A DNA stretch of 64,000 bases from Moritella sp. F3 (GTDB lineage Bacteria > Pseudomonadota > Gammaproteobacteria > Enterobacterales > Moritellaceae). A program made the position numbers and the translations under genes. Location of the stretch: contig NZ_BLRL01000005.1 in assembly GCF_015082335.1 (NCBI RefSeq), forward strand, positions 186,001 through 250,000, given 5' to 3'. This document shows positions 45,858 to 54,572 of this stretch, one piece after another; positions within the stretch are counted from its first letter, which is position 1, and each line of letters opens with the position of its first letter. The notes under the pieces were generated by a model, which was not told where the DNA came from, made no database searches, and saw nothing but the letters and a program-made list of their open reading frames with translations.

Positions 45858-46838
45858 TTATTTTAGGAAACCTAACTCACGCATCAAGGCACCCATTTGT
45901 TCTTCTTGTTGTTCTAAGAATGCATAAAAGTCTTTGTCTGCTTTGTAATTATCAATCCAACCGTTACGGTCACGCACAGTTGCCCATTGATCTGTCTTAT
46001 ACATCTCAGTTAGTACTTTGTTCCACTCTGCAACTTTAGCGTCACTGATACCTGGTGAAGCAAAGAATCCACGCCAGTTAGCAAAGACGGTTTCATTGCC
46101 CATTTCTGTAAGCGTCGGTACATTTGGTGCCGCGGCTAGACGCTCTGGTGCTGTGATTGCAAGAATGCGTACTTGACCACTTTTAGACATTTCCAGTACT
46201 TCACCTAGACCGGTTGAAAGTAGTGGGGTTTCACCTGACAATACTGCTGCCATCGCTTTACCGCCAGCGTCATAAGCGATGTAGCGTACTTTACGGGCGT
46301 CAAATCCTTCGCCTTTAAATGCGGCTGCTGCAATCAGATGATCCATGCTACCGCGTGCGGAACCGCCCGCAATTTTAACTTTGCGTGGATTTTCTTTAAA
46401 TGCTGTTACTACTTGTTGCCAGTTTTCAAACTTCGAATCTGCTGCCACGACAATTGCGCCATAATCGGCAATCGTTGTGGCAACGGGCGTTAGATCTCGG
46501 AATGATTGTGGGAAAATACCAGTCAAAGAACGGATCACAATCGGAGTCGAGTTAACCATTAAAGTGTCTTGTTGACGTGCAGCTGTCTCAATCATGTGAG
46601 CAATAGCTTTACCGCCACCGCCGCCAGAAAGATTCTGATAAGAGACTTTTTCAACTAAGTCCGCTTTCATTAATACATCACCAGTCCCTCGGGCTGTCAT
46701 GTCCCAACCACCGCCTGCACCACCTGGTACGATAAAGTGTATTTTTTCTAAATCAGCAGCCCAAGCGGCTGACGATAATGTGGCAATACTGGCGACAATC
46801 AGTGATGAGGTTACACATTTTCTAAATTGCTTTAGCAT
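45858..46838 (-). CDS. tctC: Tripartite tricarboxylate transporter substrate-binding protein TctC
   Basis: A 326-aa periplasmic binding protein of the TctC family. Signal peptide (MLKQFRKCVTSSLIVASIATLSSAAWA) precedes IHFIVPGGAGGGWDMTARGTG, the family motif for carboxylate binding, and KVRYIAYDAGGKAMAAVLSGE. ATG 46838 is preferred to 46847 as GGAA lies at proper spacing. First gene of tctCBA. The ligand is a tri- or dicarboxylate; which one is not evident. The ~220 bp upstream to 47058 shows no gene. Confidence 0.92.
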   Translation of the reverse strand: MLKQFRKCVTSSLIVASIATLSSAAWAADLEKIHFIVPGGAGGGWDMTARGTGDVLMKADLVEKVSYQNLSGGGGGKAIAHMIETAARQQDTLMVNSTPIVIRSLTGIFPQSFRDLTPVATTIADYGAIVVAADSKFENWQQVVTAFKENPRKVKIAGGSARGSMDHLIAAAAFKGEGFDARKVRYIAYDAGGKAMAAVLSGETPLLSTGLGEVLEMSKSGQVRILAITAPERLAAAPNVPTLTEMGNETVFANWRGFFASPGISDAKVAEWNKVLTEMYKTDQWATVRDRNGWIDNYKADKDFYAFLEQQEEQMGALMRELGFLK

Positions 46839-47058
46839 GGTTTCCATTCCTTGTGTTCATTGTTGAAAAGTTGAATTTAACATTACATGTTAATAGCTAG
46901 CGCTTTTCCATTGTTGGTGGGGTTAACGCTTATGGAAGGTGATGTTAATTTAATGTTGCCGGTGTTGTTGTGATGGAGTGAAAAGTGTAAATAATGGTAA
47001 TTAATAACGTTTCGCGCATTTTGTGCATAAAGTTCACGTTGGGGTGTGAACGAAAAAA

Positions 47059-47094
47059 ACCGGCTCATTTATTTCGGTGAATAAATGAGCCGGT
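47059..47094 (-). terminator. Intrinsic terminator of the YihG-like gene
   Basis: A perfect 15-bp stem (47059-47073 with 47080-47094), a 6-base loop, and on the minus strand a T-run after it. It lies 27 bp past the stop of the leftward acyltransferase gene. Confidence 0.85.
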
Positions 47095-47120
47095 CTTTTA
47101 AGTGATATACGAAACGTTAC

Positions 47121-48032
47121 TTACTTCTGCAGTTTAGTTTTACCTGCGTAGGCCTTATGGCTTTGTGCCATTGTTTCTAAGATAGCGTCTTTTTCTATCC
47201 AAACATCATTGAGGTGTTGTTGAAAGCCAATTTTAAATGCGCGATCTTTTTGGTAATCACCACGCATCTTCTCATCAATATCCGCAACTCGAATATGTAC
47301 ATGTACATCTTTCACCTCTCCGCACAGGTATTGCCAGAAACTAGGCGTTTGACCTGGGTAATAAATGGCAACATCCACAATTTTATGAATGTGATCACCT
47401 AATGCAGAAAGTGCAAATGCCAGTCCACCTGCTTTTGGTTTTAACAGGTGCTTGAACGGTGATTTTTGTTTGTTATGCTTTTCAGTGGTTAAGCGCGTAC
47501 CTTCCACAAAATTCATCACACTCACTGGACTGGATTTAAATTTAGCGCAAGCCTTACGTGTTACTTCGATATCTTTCCCGCGTAATTTCGGATTTTTCTT
47601 TAGTTGTGCTGTGCTGTAACGACGCATGAAAGGGAAGTCTAATGCCCACCAAGCCATGCCTAAGAAAGGCACAAAAATGAGTTCTTTTTTTAAGAAGAAT
47701 TTTAAGAAGGGGATCTTTTTATTTAATACACGTTGCAAGATCAGGATATCAACCCAAGATTGGTGATTCGCAATGACCATGTACCATTCTTTTTCAGACA
47801 GCTCTATGTCAGCATTATGCAAATGGACCTTAACGGGATGAATAAAGTGTTCGATGACGCCATTTACGCGGATCCAACTACTTGCAAAGAAGACTAATAA
47901 TGAAGAACAGATTCTTTGTATAATTTTAATTGGTAGTAATTTGATCGGGCTTAAAATCATGATTGGGATAACCCAAAACAGTAAGTTTACAAACCACAAT
48001 ACAAAGGCCAAACAGCCGCGTATAGATGACAT
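47121..48032 (-). CDS. yihG: 1-acylglycerol-3-phosphate acyltransferase-type protein (YihG-like)
   Basis: A 303-aa inner-membrane acyltransferase of the PlsC family, resembling E. coli YihG throughout. One or two N-terminal helices (about 8-50) precede the catalytic HX4D in NHQSWVDILILQRV. Downstream motifs are ELIFVPFLGMAWWALDFPFMRRY, a phosphate-binding FVEGTR and a conserved PKAGGLAFALSAL. It transfers acyl chains to lysophosphatidic acid. Start 48032 is chosen for the AGGAAG site 5 bp upstream; a TTG at 48053 extends the frame. Single gene with a strong terminator. Confidence 0.88.
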   Translation of the reverse strand: MSSIRGCLAFVLWFVNLLFWVIPIMILSPIKLLPIKIIQRICSSLLVFFASSWIRVNGVIEHFIHPVKVHLHNADIELSEKEWYMVIANHQSWVDILILQRVLNKKIPFLKFFLKKELIFVPFLGMAWWALDFPFMRRYSTAQLKKNPKLRGKDIEVTRKACAKFKSSPVSVMNFVEGTRLTTEKHNKQKSPFKHLLKPKAGGLAFALSALGDHIHKIVDVAIYYPGQTPSFWQYLCGEVKDVHVHIRVADIDEKMRGDYQKDRAFKIGFQQHLNDVWIEKDAILETMAQSHKAYAGKTKLQK

Positions 48033-48527
48033 AACACTTCCTAAAAATGACAATCAATAAAAATAGAGTGTCTATACTACTGCGCAGATCAAAACGACTC
48101 AATATTTAACTACCACTTTATGCACAAATCCACGCTCTTTAGCTAAAGGTCGGAGCAGTTAAAAGGTTGTACTGTAAAAATAATTATAATTAAGGTGACT
48201 TTGATGACGTTTCATCAGGAGGAAAGTGTGATAGTAGAATGGCTATTATTTTTCAGACTGGCGATATAGTTTAAGGGGGCTGATATTAATAGAAAAATAG
48301 TATTTTATGTGTCTATCTGTGCTGAAAGTATATGGTAATACTTAGCTTACTTTATTGAATATGCACAGATATGAACACAATTAATAAATAATTTAAAAGG
48401 CTTTCTCCATATATTTTTTTTAAACTATATTCATGTTATTGCAGGACAAACTCGGAATGATTAATTTGCGGGTTTATAATTTAAAAAAGACCAAAGCACC
48501 TTTTTTATATTCAAGAGCTTGAATCTT

Positions 48528-49193
48528 ATGATGAATGAAAAATATACGTGTTATTTAGTATCAAAATCAAGTTTACAATCTTCTTTATTAAAACAAAGTC
48601 TAGAGAAATCACTTGATATCATTATTTTAGATGTATCCTTTACCGAACTACTTCAAACGATCTCTTCTAAGCAAACTAATAACAACCTCAATTACATTAT
48701 TATTGATTTAAACCATTTACAAGACGATTACCTCAGCAAGTATTTAATTATTGTCGATGAAAAACATCTTAATACTAAAGAGGTTCTAATAAATTCAGAA
48801 CCTTCCGTCATTGTTGATGACTTGATGAAACTACCTAATTTAACCGGACTGTTTTATGAAAGCGATACCATGGAATTGATGTCGAAAGGTATGCAAAAAA
48901 TATTAGATGGCGAGCTTTGGCTTTCTAGAGATATTACGACGTCTATTATTACAGTGCATCGAAAAGATAAATATTTCACTTCCAGTGTGATCGCTGAACT
49001 GACTCGGCGCGAAGAAGAAATTATGAAGTTACTCACTTTAGGTGCTTCAAATTCTCAAATCGCAGAGCAATTATTCGTGAGCGAAAACACGGTTAAAACG
49101 CATTTACATAATGTGTTTAAGAAAATAAAAGTAAGAAGCAGGCTGCAAGCTGTGATGTGGGCAAAGGGACAACAATTTCAAAGGGCTCAATAA
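48528..49193 (+). CDS. csgD: CsgD-type LuxR-family transcriptional regulator
   Basis: A 221-aa regulator in the position and style of CsgD, which activates curli subunit and cellulose genes. The N-terminal half is receiver-like but lacks the full acidic set (IIDLNHLQDDYL is present), as in CsgD. The C-terminal LuxR domain has LTRREEEIMKLLTLGASNSQIAEQLFVSENTVKTHLHNV. It is the first gene of csgDEFG. The 495-bp gap upstream (48033-48527) is AT-rich and likely regulatory; no gene there. The csgE start overlaps its stop (TAATG). Confidence 0.88.
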   Translation: MMNEKYTCYLVSKSSLQSSLLKQSLEKSLDIIILDVSFTELLQTISSKQTNNNLNYIIIDLNHLQDDYLSKYLIIVDEKHLNTKEVLINSEPSVIVDDLMKLPNLTGLFYESDTMELMSKGMQKILDGELWLSRDITTSIITVHRKDKYFTSSVIAELTRREEEIMKLLTLGASNSQIAEQLFVSENTVKTHLHNVFKKIKVRSRLQAVMWAKGQQFQRAQ

Positions 49194-49648
49194 TGAAGTC
49201 AAAACGAGGAAAGGTTTTGTTTTATGCCTTGTGTATTAGTGGGCTCTGTATTAGCACAAACCTACAGGCAATTGATGATAAATCTCCGCTAGAAGAATCA
49301 AGCAGTAATGATGATAGTCTCGTCGAAATTCAAGGGCTTCTTATCGATCGAACATTAACTCGCCTTGGCAAAGATTTCTACTTTACCTTTGCGATGAAAA
49401 TGAACAGTGAATATGGTGATCTTGAGGTTAACTTAACGATCTCTGAAGTACCAACCGCTCTATCGGGAAGTATTATTACAATCCATCATTTTAATCGGGT
49501 TATTTATAAAACAGCTCTTTCACCAGGGAGGTATCAAGCAGAACAACGTGCAGAGGAAGCTATGTATGTAACGCGAAATTATATTGTTAAATGGAAAGCC
49601 GAAAAACAATTTCAAGATACTTTTGATCTAGAACGATCAGAGTTATAA
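49193..49648 (+). CDS. csgE: Curli assembly protein CsgE
   Basis: A 151-aa periplasmic protein with signal peptide (MKSKRGKVLFYALCISGLCIST) and a mature domain with the CsgE pattern: GLLIDRTLTRLGKDFYFTF, NLTISEVPTALSGSIITIHHF. CsgE caps the CsgG pore and confers specificity for curli subunits. The ATG overlaps the csgD stop by one base, implying coupling. Length (about 130 mature) is as in E. coli. The frame upstream to 49157 is spurious. Confidence 0.93.
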   Translation: MKSKRGKVLFYALCISGLCISTNLQAIDDKSPLEESSSNDDSLVEIQGLLIDRTLTRLGKDFYFTFAMKMNSEYGDLEVNLTISEVPTALSGSIITIHHFNRVIYKTALSPGRYQAEQRAEEAMYVTRNYIVKWKAEKQFQDTFDLERSEL

Positions 49649-49658
49649 GGAGGATATG

Positions 49659-50066
49659 ATGAAGATAACTACGCAACTATTCACTCTTTCATTTATTTTA
49701 AGCAGCAGTCATGTAATCGCGAGTGAATTAGTTTATACACCTGTGAACCCGAGTTTTGGTGGTAACCCGTTAAATAGTAGCTACTTATTAGGTACAGCTG
49801 CCGCGAACAATGATTACTCTGGGCCAAAAATTGACTCAGGATTTGAAGAGAAGTCAGCTTTGGAGCGTTTGGCATCTAGCTTGGAATCGAGGTTAATAAG
49901 TCAAATATTGTCCGATGCAAGTGAGGGGAAAACCGGGCAACTTATAACCGAGGCTTTTACTGTCAATGTTGTTGAAGGTGAGGGGGGCGCATTGCTCATT
50001 CACCTCGTGGATAATTTAACTGGTGAGAGCTCAACTATTCAAGTTGGCGGCATTACTTCGAATTAA
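49659..50066 (+). CDS. csgF: Curli assembly protein CsgF
   Basis: A 135-aa exported protein with signal peptide ending near VIASE and the CsgF hallmarks: a mature N-terminus LVYTPVNPSFGGNPLNSSYLL, the region that inserts into CsgG, then helical and acidic parts (EAFTVNVVEGEGGALLIHLVD). CsgF anchors the nucleator CsgB at the cell surface. Two adjacent ATGs (49656 and 49659) follow AGGAGG; the second has better spacing. It lies 10 bp after csgE. Confidence 0.93.
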   Translation: MKITTQLFTLSFILSSSHVIASELVYTPVNPSFGGNPLNSSYLLGTAAANNDYSGPKIDSGFEEKSALERLASSLESRLISQILSDASEGKTGQLITEAFTVNVVEGEGGALLIHLVDNLTGESSTIQVGGITSN

Positions 50067-50089
50067 AAAGCAAATAAAGGATGCAATAA

Positions 50090-51043
50090 ATGAAGTTTTT
50101 ATGGCTGTTTTTTATAATGATTATGACTGGATGCTCAAACTCATTGAGTATTCCAGATACTTCGGATACACCGAGTTTAATGCAAAGGGGTAATACCTAT
50201 AATGACCTGGTAGCATTACCGAAACCAAAAGGGAAAATCTATGTTGCAGTGTATGACTTCAGAGATCAAACTGGTCAATATAAACCGCAACCAAATAGTA
50301 ACTTCTCAACAGCCGTTCCGCAGGGGGCTACGGCACTATTAACCATGGCACTCTTGGATTCTCAGTGGTTTTATCCATTAGAGCGACAAGGTTTACAAAA
50401 CCTGTTGACGGAAAGAAAGATAATCCGAGCTGCACAGAATAAAGATAAAGTCGTATCTAATCATGGTGCTGACTTGCCTTCATTACAATCAGCAAATGTG
50501 ATGATAGAAGGTGGGATAGTGGCTTATGATACCAATATAAAAACAGGGGGGATAGGCGCTAAATATCTCGGTATTGGTGGTTCTGGTAAATACAGAACAG
50601 ATCAAATTACGGTAAATATTCGCGCTGTGGATATTCGCAGCGGTAAAATTCTATCAAGTATTACCACAACCAAAACAATTCTTTCTTATGAGTTAGCGGC
50701 GGGTGCCTTTCGTTTTGTCGATTATAAAGAGTTACTTGAAGTAGAAATGGGTTATACCAATAATGAACCGGTCAATATTGCTTTAATGTCAGCCATTGAT
50801 GCAGCCGTTATTCACTTGATTGTTAATGGTGTAGAGCAAGGATTATGGTCTCCGAGTTCCTTAGATAGCCTAGATTCTCCCGTATTTAAAAAGTATGCTT
50901 CTCAACCTAGCACCCTAGATACAAATGCTAAACAGGTTAGTACGACTGACAAATTTAATACGAATGACAGATTTAAAAAGTATGCTTCTGAATTGAAGGC
51001 CAAAAATGCGTCGACCCCTAAAAATTACAGAGCTACAAATTAG
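50090..51043 (+). CDS. csgG: Curli secretion lipoprotein CsgG
   Basis: A 317-aa outer-membrane lipoprotein forming the nine-fold pore through which curli subunits leave. The leader MKFLWLFFIMIMTGC carries a lipobox (MTGC). Family motifs: KIYVAVYDFRDQTGQYKP, NFSTAVPQGATALLTMALLDSQWF, ANVMIEGGIVAYD and GGIGAKYLGIGGSGKYR. The C-terminal 50 residues are longer than in E. coli and polar (Ser/Thr/Lys). Last gene of csgDEFG, ribosome site AAGGA. The hairpin at 51102 may end transcription. Confidence 0.94.
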   Translation: MKFLWLFFIMIMTGCSNSLSIPDTSDTPSLMQRGNTYNDLVALPKPKGKIYVAVYDFRDQTGQYKPQPNSNFSTAVPQGATALLTMALLDSQWFYPLERQGLQNLLTERKIIRAAQNKDKVVSNHGADLPSLQSANVMIEGGIVAYDTNIKTGGIGAKYLGIGGSGKYRTDQITVNIRAVDIRSGKILSSITTTKTILSYELAAGAFRFVDYKELLEVEMGYTNNEPVNIALMSAIDAAVIHLIVNGVEQGLWSPSSLDSLDSPVFKKYASQPSTLDTNAKQVSTTDKFNTNDRFKKYASELKAKNASTPKNYRATN

Positions 51044-51101
51044 TGTGCTTATTTATCGAACTTTAGTCACGCTTTTGTATTCTAATAAATAATTATAGTT
51101 A

Positions 51102-51136
51102 CTTCGATGTCCCCAGATCCTCAGGGGCCATCGAAG
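51102..51136. other. Imperfect 13-bp hairpin after csgG
   Basis: Bases 51102-51114 pair with 51124-51136 with one mismatch around a 9-base loop, but no T-run follows. It may act as a weak terminator or as an RNA-stabilising hairpin. The gap 51044-51968 contains this and the transposase remnant below, and nothing else I can support. Confidence 0.4.
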
Positions 51137-51399
51137 GATGATAAAGCCTTGAATACCTATGCTAGCGGCATATCAATGGATAACCTCCTTGATTAATATA
51201 AACCTATCTACAATTCAGACCATTCCCTCACTTTAATCACTACTACACCCCCTCCATATATTGAGTGAACGATATCCGATAACGGTATTCGGAAGCAATA
51301 TTTGTTGCCCAAATACCGTTGGTGATAAATCCCCTTATGTTGTATGTTGTATGTTGTCGCGTGCGACAGTAACCGGCAAGATAATCCAAAACACATCGT

Positions 51400-51600
51400 T
51401 GACCTCAAATAAATAGCGACCCCAAATAAATAGTTGAGCCAAAATACATAGTTGGCCGCTTCAAGTTCTGCGTCTTTCTTTGTTTTAAATCGATAATAGT
51501 ACATATGCTTGTGTTTGAAGCTGCTAATAAATAGTGTTGTTGGTGTGTTATGTGTACTGACCCCATTAGCTTGTGCTCTATTTGATAACCTGTAGTAGAA
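51400..51600 (-). pseudogene. Possible IS3-family transposase remnant
   Basis: The minus-strand frame has NTPTTLFISSFKHKHMYYYRF then KTKKDAELEAANYVFWLN, in the style of the C-terminal stretch of IS3-type transposases (NAPTESFF..LK.E..Y..RF.T..EA....Y..WYN). Both flanks degenerate, no catalytic region or terminal repeats can be seen, and the open frame (51208-51657) is probably accidental outside this part. The call is tentative. Confidence 0.35.
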
Positions 51601-51968
51601 AGCACAAAGGTTTAGGCTCATTGTTTTATATGCAACTCGGGTAGGGTATATCTTCATAGGCTCTGCATTGAAATGAAATCTTAATCGCTTTCCCTGGCAA
51701 TGAAGACTGAGTTTTTCAATGTCTTTTTGCTGTAGCTATTAGAGTGGGGCATAGCATTTTAAGTTTATGATGTCCTGATCAGTATGGTATTTACTGCCTG
51801 TGCTTTATTGTTTAGTTCCTGCCTAGCTGCGTACAATATTCAACTTTAATTAACATTAAATTATTTTAGCAGTGGCCGGTAGAATTAAACTACATCAGTA
51901 TATCGAGTGCTGAACTAAGCATGGTGTAGTATTTTTGGGGGATCTGGTAATCTTTTAGTTATTGCCGC

Positions 51969-52361
51969 TTAGTGGGGGGATGATGATATTTTACAATTTT
52001 TATCAATTATGAAAGTAGTGATTTTATTAGAAGAGGAAGTGATGATTTTTATAGGGAACTGTTCTTTTGATAAGCTTAAATTAACTTGTGCATTTTTATT
52101 AATACTGGTTGTGAATTGATTACTGGTATTCGAGGTTAGCTTAATTGTATGATGATTATCATCTTGGTTAGTAATCTGCAGGTTAATACTGCTACCGATA
52201 TCTTGACAAAGAATATTCATTTCTTTAGCCTCTTGTTTCACTTCATCTTGCTTTATTCTCAGCTGCTCTTCACTATGCAACATTTGTGATTGCTGTAGTG
52301 CAAATAAAAAAATAGCGGCATTAAACGCCGCTGATTTTTTACGATTGACTAAATAAGTCAC
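51969..52361 (-). CDS. Putative curli-associated protein in the csgC position
   Basis: A 130-aa protein beginning at a GTG only 6 bp after the csgA stop and so almost surely co-transcribed with csgBA. It has a hydrophobic N-terminal stretch (about residues 11-24) as signal or anchor, and a beta-rich, Asn/Thr/Ser-rich mature part with a cysteine pair (Cys near 53 in ILCQDIG and Cys near 124 in KNCKIS). In E. coli csgC, a 110-aa chaperone-like inhibitor with CXC, holds this slot. I see no CXC motif and no clear similarity to CsgC or to CsgH, so it may be an independent replacement. The start is uncertain because the ribosome site is weak. Confidence 0.6.
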   Translation of the reverse strand: MTYLVNRKKSAAFNAAIFLFALQQSQMLHSEEQLRIKQDEVKQEAKEMNILCQDIGSSINLQITNQDDNHHTIKLTSNTSNQFTTSINKNAQVNLSLSKEQFPIKIITSSSNKITTFIIDKNCKISSSPH

Positions 52362-52367
52362 AGATCT

Positions 52368-53552
52368 TTAGTTTTGTACAACGATTGCACTATTATTGTT
52401 ACTGTAGTTCGCTGTTATCGTTGAGCTATCATTGATATTTTGCGTGACATCAATAGTATTATAGTTTGACTGATACATAGATACTTTGGCCGTTGCATTA
52501 TGCGCAGTTTGCTCAATATCCACGTCATTACCATTACCGTGAGAGATATCAACTTTAGCTACATTGTCATAACCATCTTGATCGATATCGACGTCATTAT
52601 GAGCGCCATGAGTAATATCAACTTTGGCTTTATTATGATGACCGTCTTGGGCGATATTTACGTTATTGGCAAAGCCGAGAGAGATATCAACTTTGGCTTT
52701 ATTTCTAGCACCATCTTGGTCGATATCGACGTTATTATAGGCACCTGCAGTAATATCAACTTTCGCTTTATTTTTATAACCAGCTTGATCAATAGCGACG
52801 ACATTACCTAAACCATAGTGAATATCCACCTTTGCTTTGTTTCTAGCGCCATCTTGGGCTATATTTACATCGTTGTAACCCGCTGCTGTCATATACACTT
52901 TTGCTTTATTTTTATTACCATCCTGTGCGATAACCACCTTATTACCTAAACCATAGTGAATCCCAACTTTCGCTTTGTTATCATCTGAATGATTCGCTAC
53001 ACTTGTTTTAACTTTATTATAAGCACCTTTTTCAATTTCAATATTTAATCGGTTATCGTCAGCGCCACGGCCAAATGTACTCTTGGTTTTATTGTAATTA
53101 GAGTCATTATGAATATTTACTTTCGCAGTGTTGCGGTCAGTGCCCTTCTCTAACATGATTTTTGATTTATTATGATCACCTTCTTGTATTATCGTTAATT
53201 TATTATGGTCAGATTTACCACCGTTAAGCGTGATTTTGGCTTTGTTATCATCACCATATTGATCTACGCTCAATTTATTACGATTACTGTTTTTTCCAGC
53301 TTCGCCATTAATAGCAGTCTTAGATAGATTTCTTTTACCTGTTTGTAAAATGTCGATTTTATTATGATCACCATAGATGATGGTCTCGTGAGCCTCATTG
53401 CCATCGGCGAGGCTAGTACCACTGGTATTTTGTGTTACGGTCACATTATTGTCGTCTGCATTTTGAAAAATCATGGTATCGACATTGCCCGCGAAAGAAG
53501 CGCCAGATACAAGTGCCGAAGAAACTGCGATTGCGATTGTTAATTTTTTCAT
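52368..53552 (-). CDS. csgA: Major curlin subunit CsgA, extended form
   Basis: A 394-aa exported amyloid subunit, far longer than E. coli CsgA (151 aa). Signal peptide MKKLTIAIAVSSALVSGASFA is followed by an N-terminal part (22-200) with irregular N-x-x-x-x-x repeats and a regular C-terminal block. The core motif is Q-x-G-x2-N-K-A-K-V (in IAQDGNKNKAKV), matching the curlin pattern Q-x-G-x2-N-x-A. Unlike E. coli, Lys and Asp are frequent, making strongly charged strands. Transcribed after csgB (30 bp gap), secreted via CsgG and nucleated by CsgB. Confidence 0.92.
   Translation of the reverse strand: MKKLTIAIAVSSALVSGASFAGNVDTMIFQNADDNNVTVTQNTSGTSLADGNEAHETIIYGDHNKIDILQTGKRNLSKTAINGEAGKNSNRNKLSVDQYGDDNKAKITLNGGKSDHNKLTIIQEGDHNKSKIMLEKGTDRNTAKVNIHNDSNYNKTKSTFGRGADDNRLNIEIEKGAYNKVKTSVANHSDDNKAKVGIHYGLGNKVVIAQDGNKNKAKVYMTAAGYNDVNIAQDGARNKAKVDIHYGLGNVVAIDQAGYKNKAKVDITAGAYNNVDIDQDGARNKAKVDISLGFANNVNIAQDGHHNKAKVDITHGAHNDVDIDQDGYDNVAKVDISHGNGNDVDIEQTAHNATAKVSMYQSNYNTIDVTQNINDSSTITANYSNNNSAIVVQN
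52461..52943 (-). repeat. Regular 69-bp curlin repeat array within csgA
   Basis: Seven consecutive units of 23 residues (69 bp), residues 204-364 of CsgA, with the form N-x-V-x-I-x-Q-D-G-x-x-N-K-A-K-V-D-I-x-x-G-x-x. DNA is similar between units but not identical, so the array is old or under selection. An eighth unit of 22 residues is more diverged. Confidence 0.9.
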
Positions 53553-53582
53553 AGTAATTCCCTTAATGATCTTATATTTTGA

Positions 53583-54119
53583 TTAAAAAGTATTGTTGAT
53601 AATAATACTCGCATGCCCGGTTTGGTTGACCGAAAAATCATGTGAGCTATTCGTTGTATCTTTAATAAAAGCCAGGTTGTGATTACCAGACTGATTTATC
53701 GTACCTTTATGTTGCGCATTACCACCTTGAATATGTACTGCAACATTACGATTCCCGTGTTGTATAATGGCACTTTCATGCCCTTCACCTACTTGAATCG
53801 TTTTAGCAATGTTGAAGCGACCACTTTGCTTGGTATAAGCGCTGTTATTACTCCCTTCTTGTTTTATTTTTGCTTTGTTCCGAACACCACTTTGTTGGAC
53901 ATGTGCTTTATTACCTAATCCACCATTGCGATTTTGTAAAACTTTTACTTTAGAGAGATAAGCACCATCAAATTCAATATTTGAATAGTTACCACTTGGA
54001 GCTAGCTCTGATAAAGCAGCTAACTCTGGCGGCGGTTCGTAGGGAGAAAGACCCCCCGCGAATGTATAACCAGAAAGTGTTAATAAGCAACAAGCGCTTA
54101 TATTATTTATCCTTGTCAT
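53583..54119 (-). CDS. csgB: Minor curlin subunit / nucleator CsgB
   Basis: A 178-aa exported protein with signal peptide ending near TFAGG, a Pro-rich linker (SPYEPPPELAALSELAPSG) and about five curlin repeats (VQQSGVRNKAKIKQEGSNNSA, TKQSGRFNIAKTIQ, IQHGNRNVAVHIQ, INQSGNHNLAF, VNQTGHAS). Lower repeat regularity than CsgA and first position in the operon identify the nucleator, which starts amyloid growth at the cell surface. A clear ribosome site (AAGGG) precedes it. The 453-bp gap to 54572 is AT-rich and likely contains its CsgD-regulated promoter. Confidence 0.9.
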   Translation of the reverse strand: MTRINNISACCLLTLSGYTFAGGLSPYEPPPELAALSELAPSGNYSNIEFDGAYLSKVKVLQNRNGGLGNKAHVQQSGVRNKAKIKQEGSNNSAYTKQSGRFNIAKTIQVGEGHESAIIQHGNRNVAVHIQGGNAQHKGTINQSGNHNLAFIKDTTNSSHDFSVNQTGHASIIINNTF

Positions 54120-54572
54120 ATAAGTACCCTTATGACCTTGTTTTTGTTAAAGCAACATGATGTTACTTGGATTAAGTATTGGATTATCAGGGTATTCAAC
54201 CATCAACTTTATGATGAGATTGTTAATGTTTATGTTAATTTTAAAGGATTAATTAGCCTTATTATTGGTCATCTATTTGGGCTAGATAGGCTGATGAAAC
54301 TAATGCTAAAGTTTATCTTCTGATTGAGATTGGATATATGATGAGGTATATGTCTTTGTTTCTATAATAAAAAGGGATTTTAGGTTTATGCTGCTGTATC
54401 TCGAAGGTGTTACGAGGTGACATAAAGAATATTATAGTTCCAGGTCACACTTTAGAGGTAAAGGTGAAAACCTTAAGGGTAATTTTATATAAACGACTGT
54501 GCCGTGGTCTGTAATCATTTATCCTATGATGAACCATATCTTGTTTGTTCTAATTACTAAGGAAATACACTT

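Noticed and set aside
52461..52943. Regular spaced repeats, at first glance like a CRISPR array
   Set aside because: Units are 69 bp, continuous without unique spacers, and encode the CsgA curlin repeats in frame.
54132..54323. A 63-aa open frame upstream of qmcA
   Set aside because: It lies in the csgB promoter region, lacks a ribosome site and has a random hydrophobic composition.
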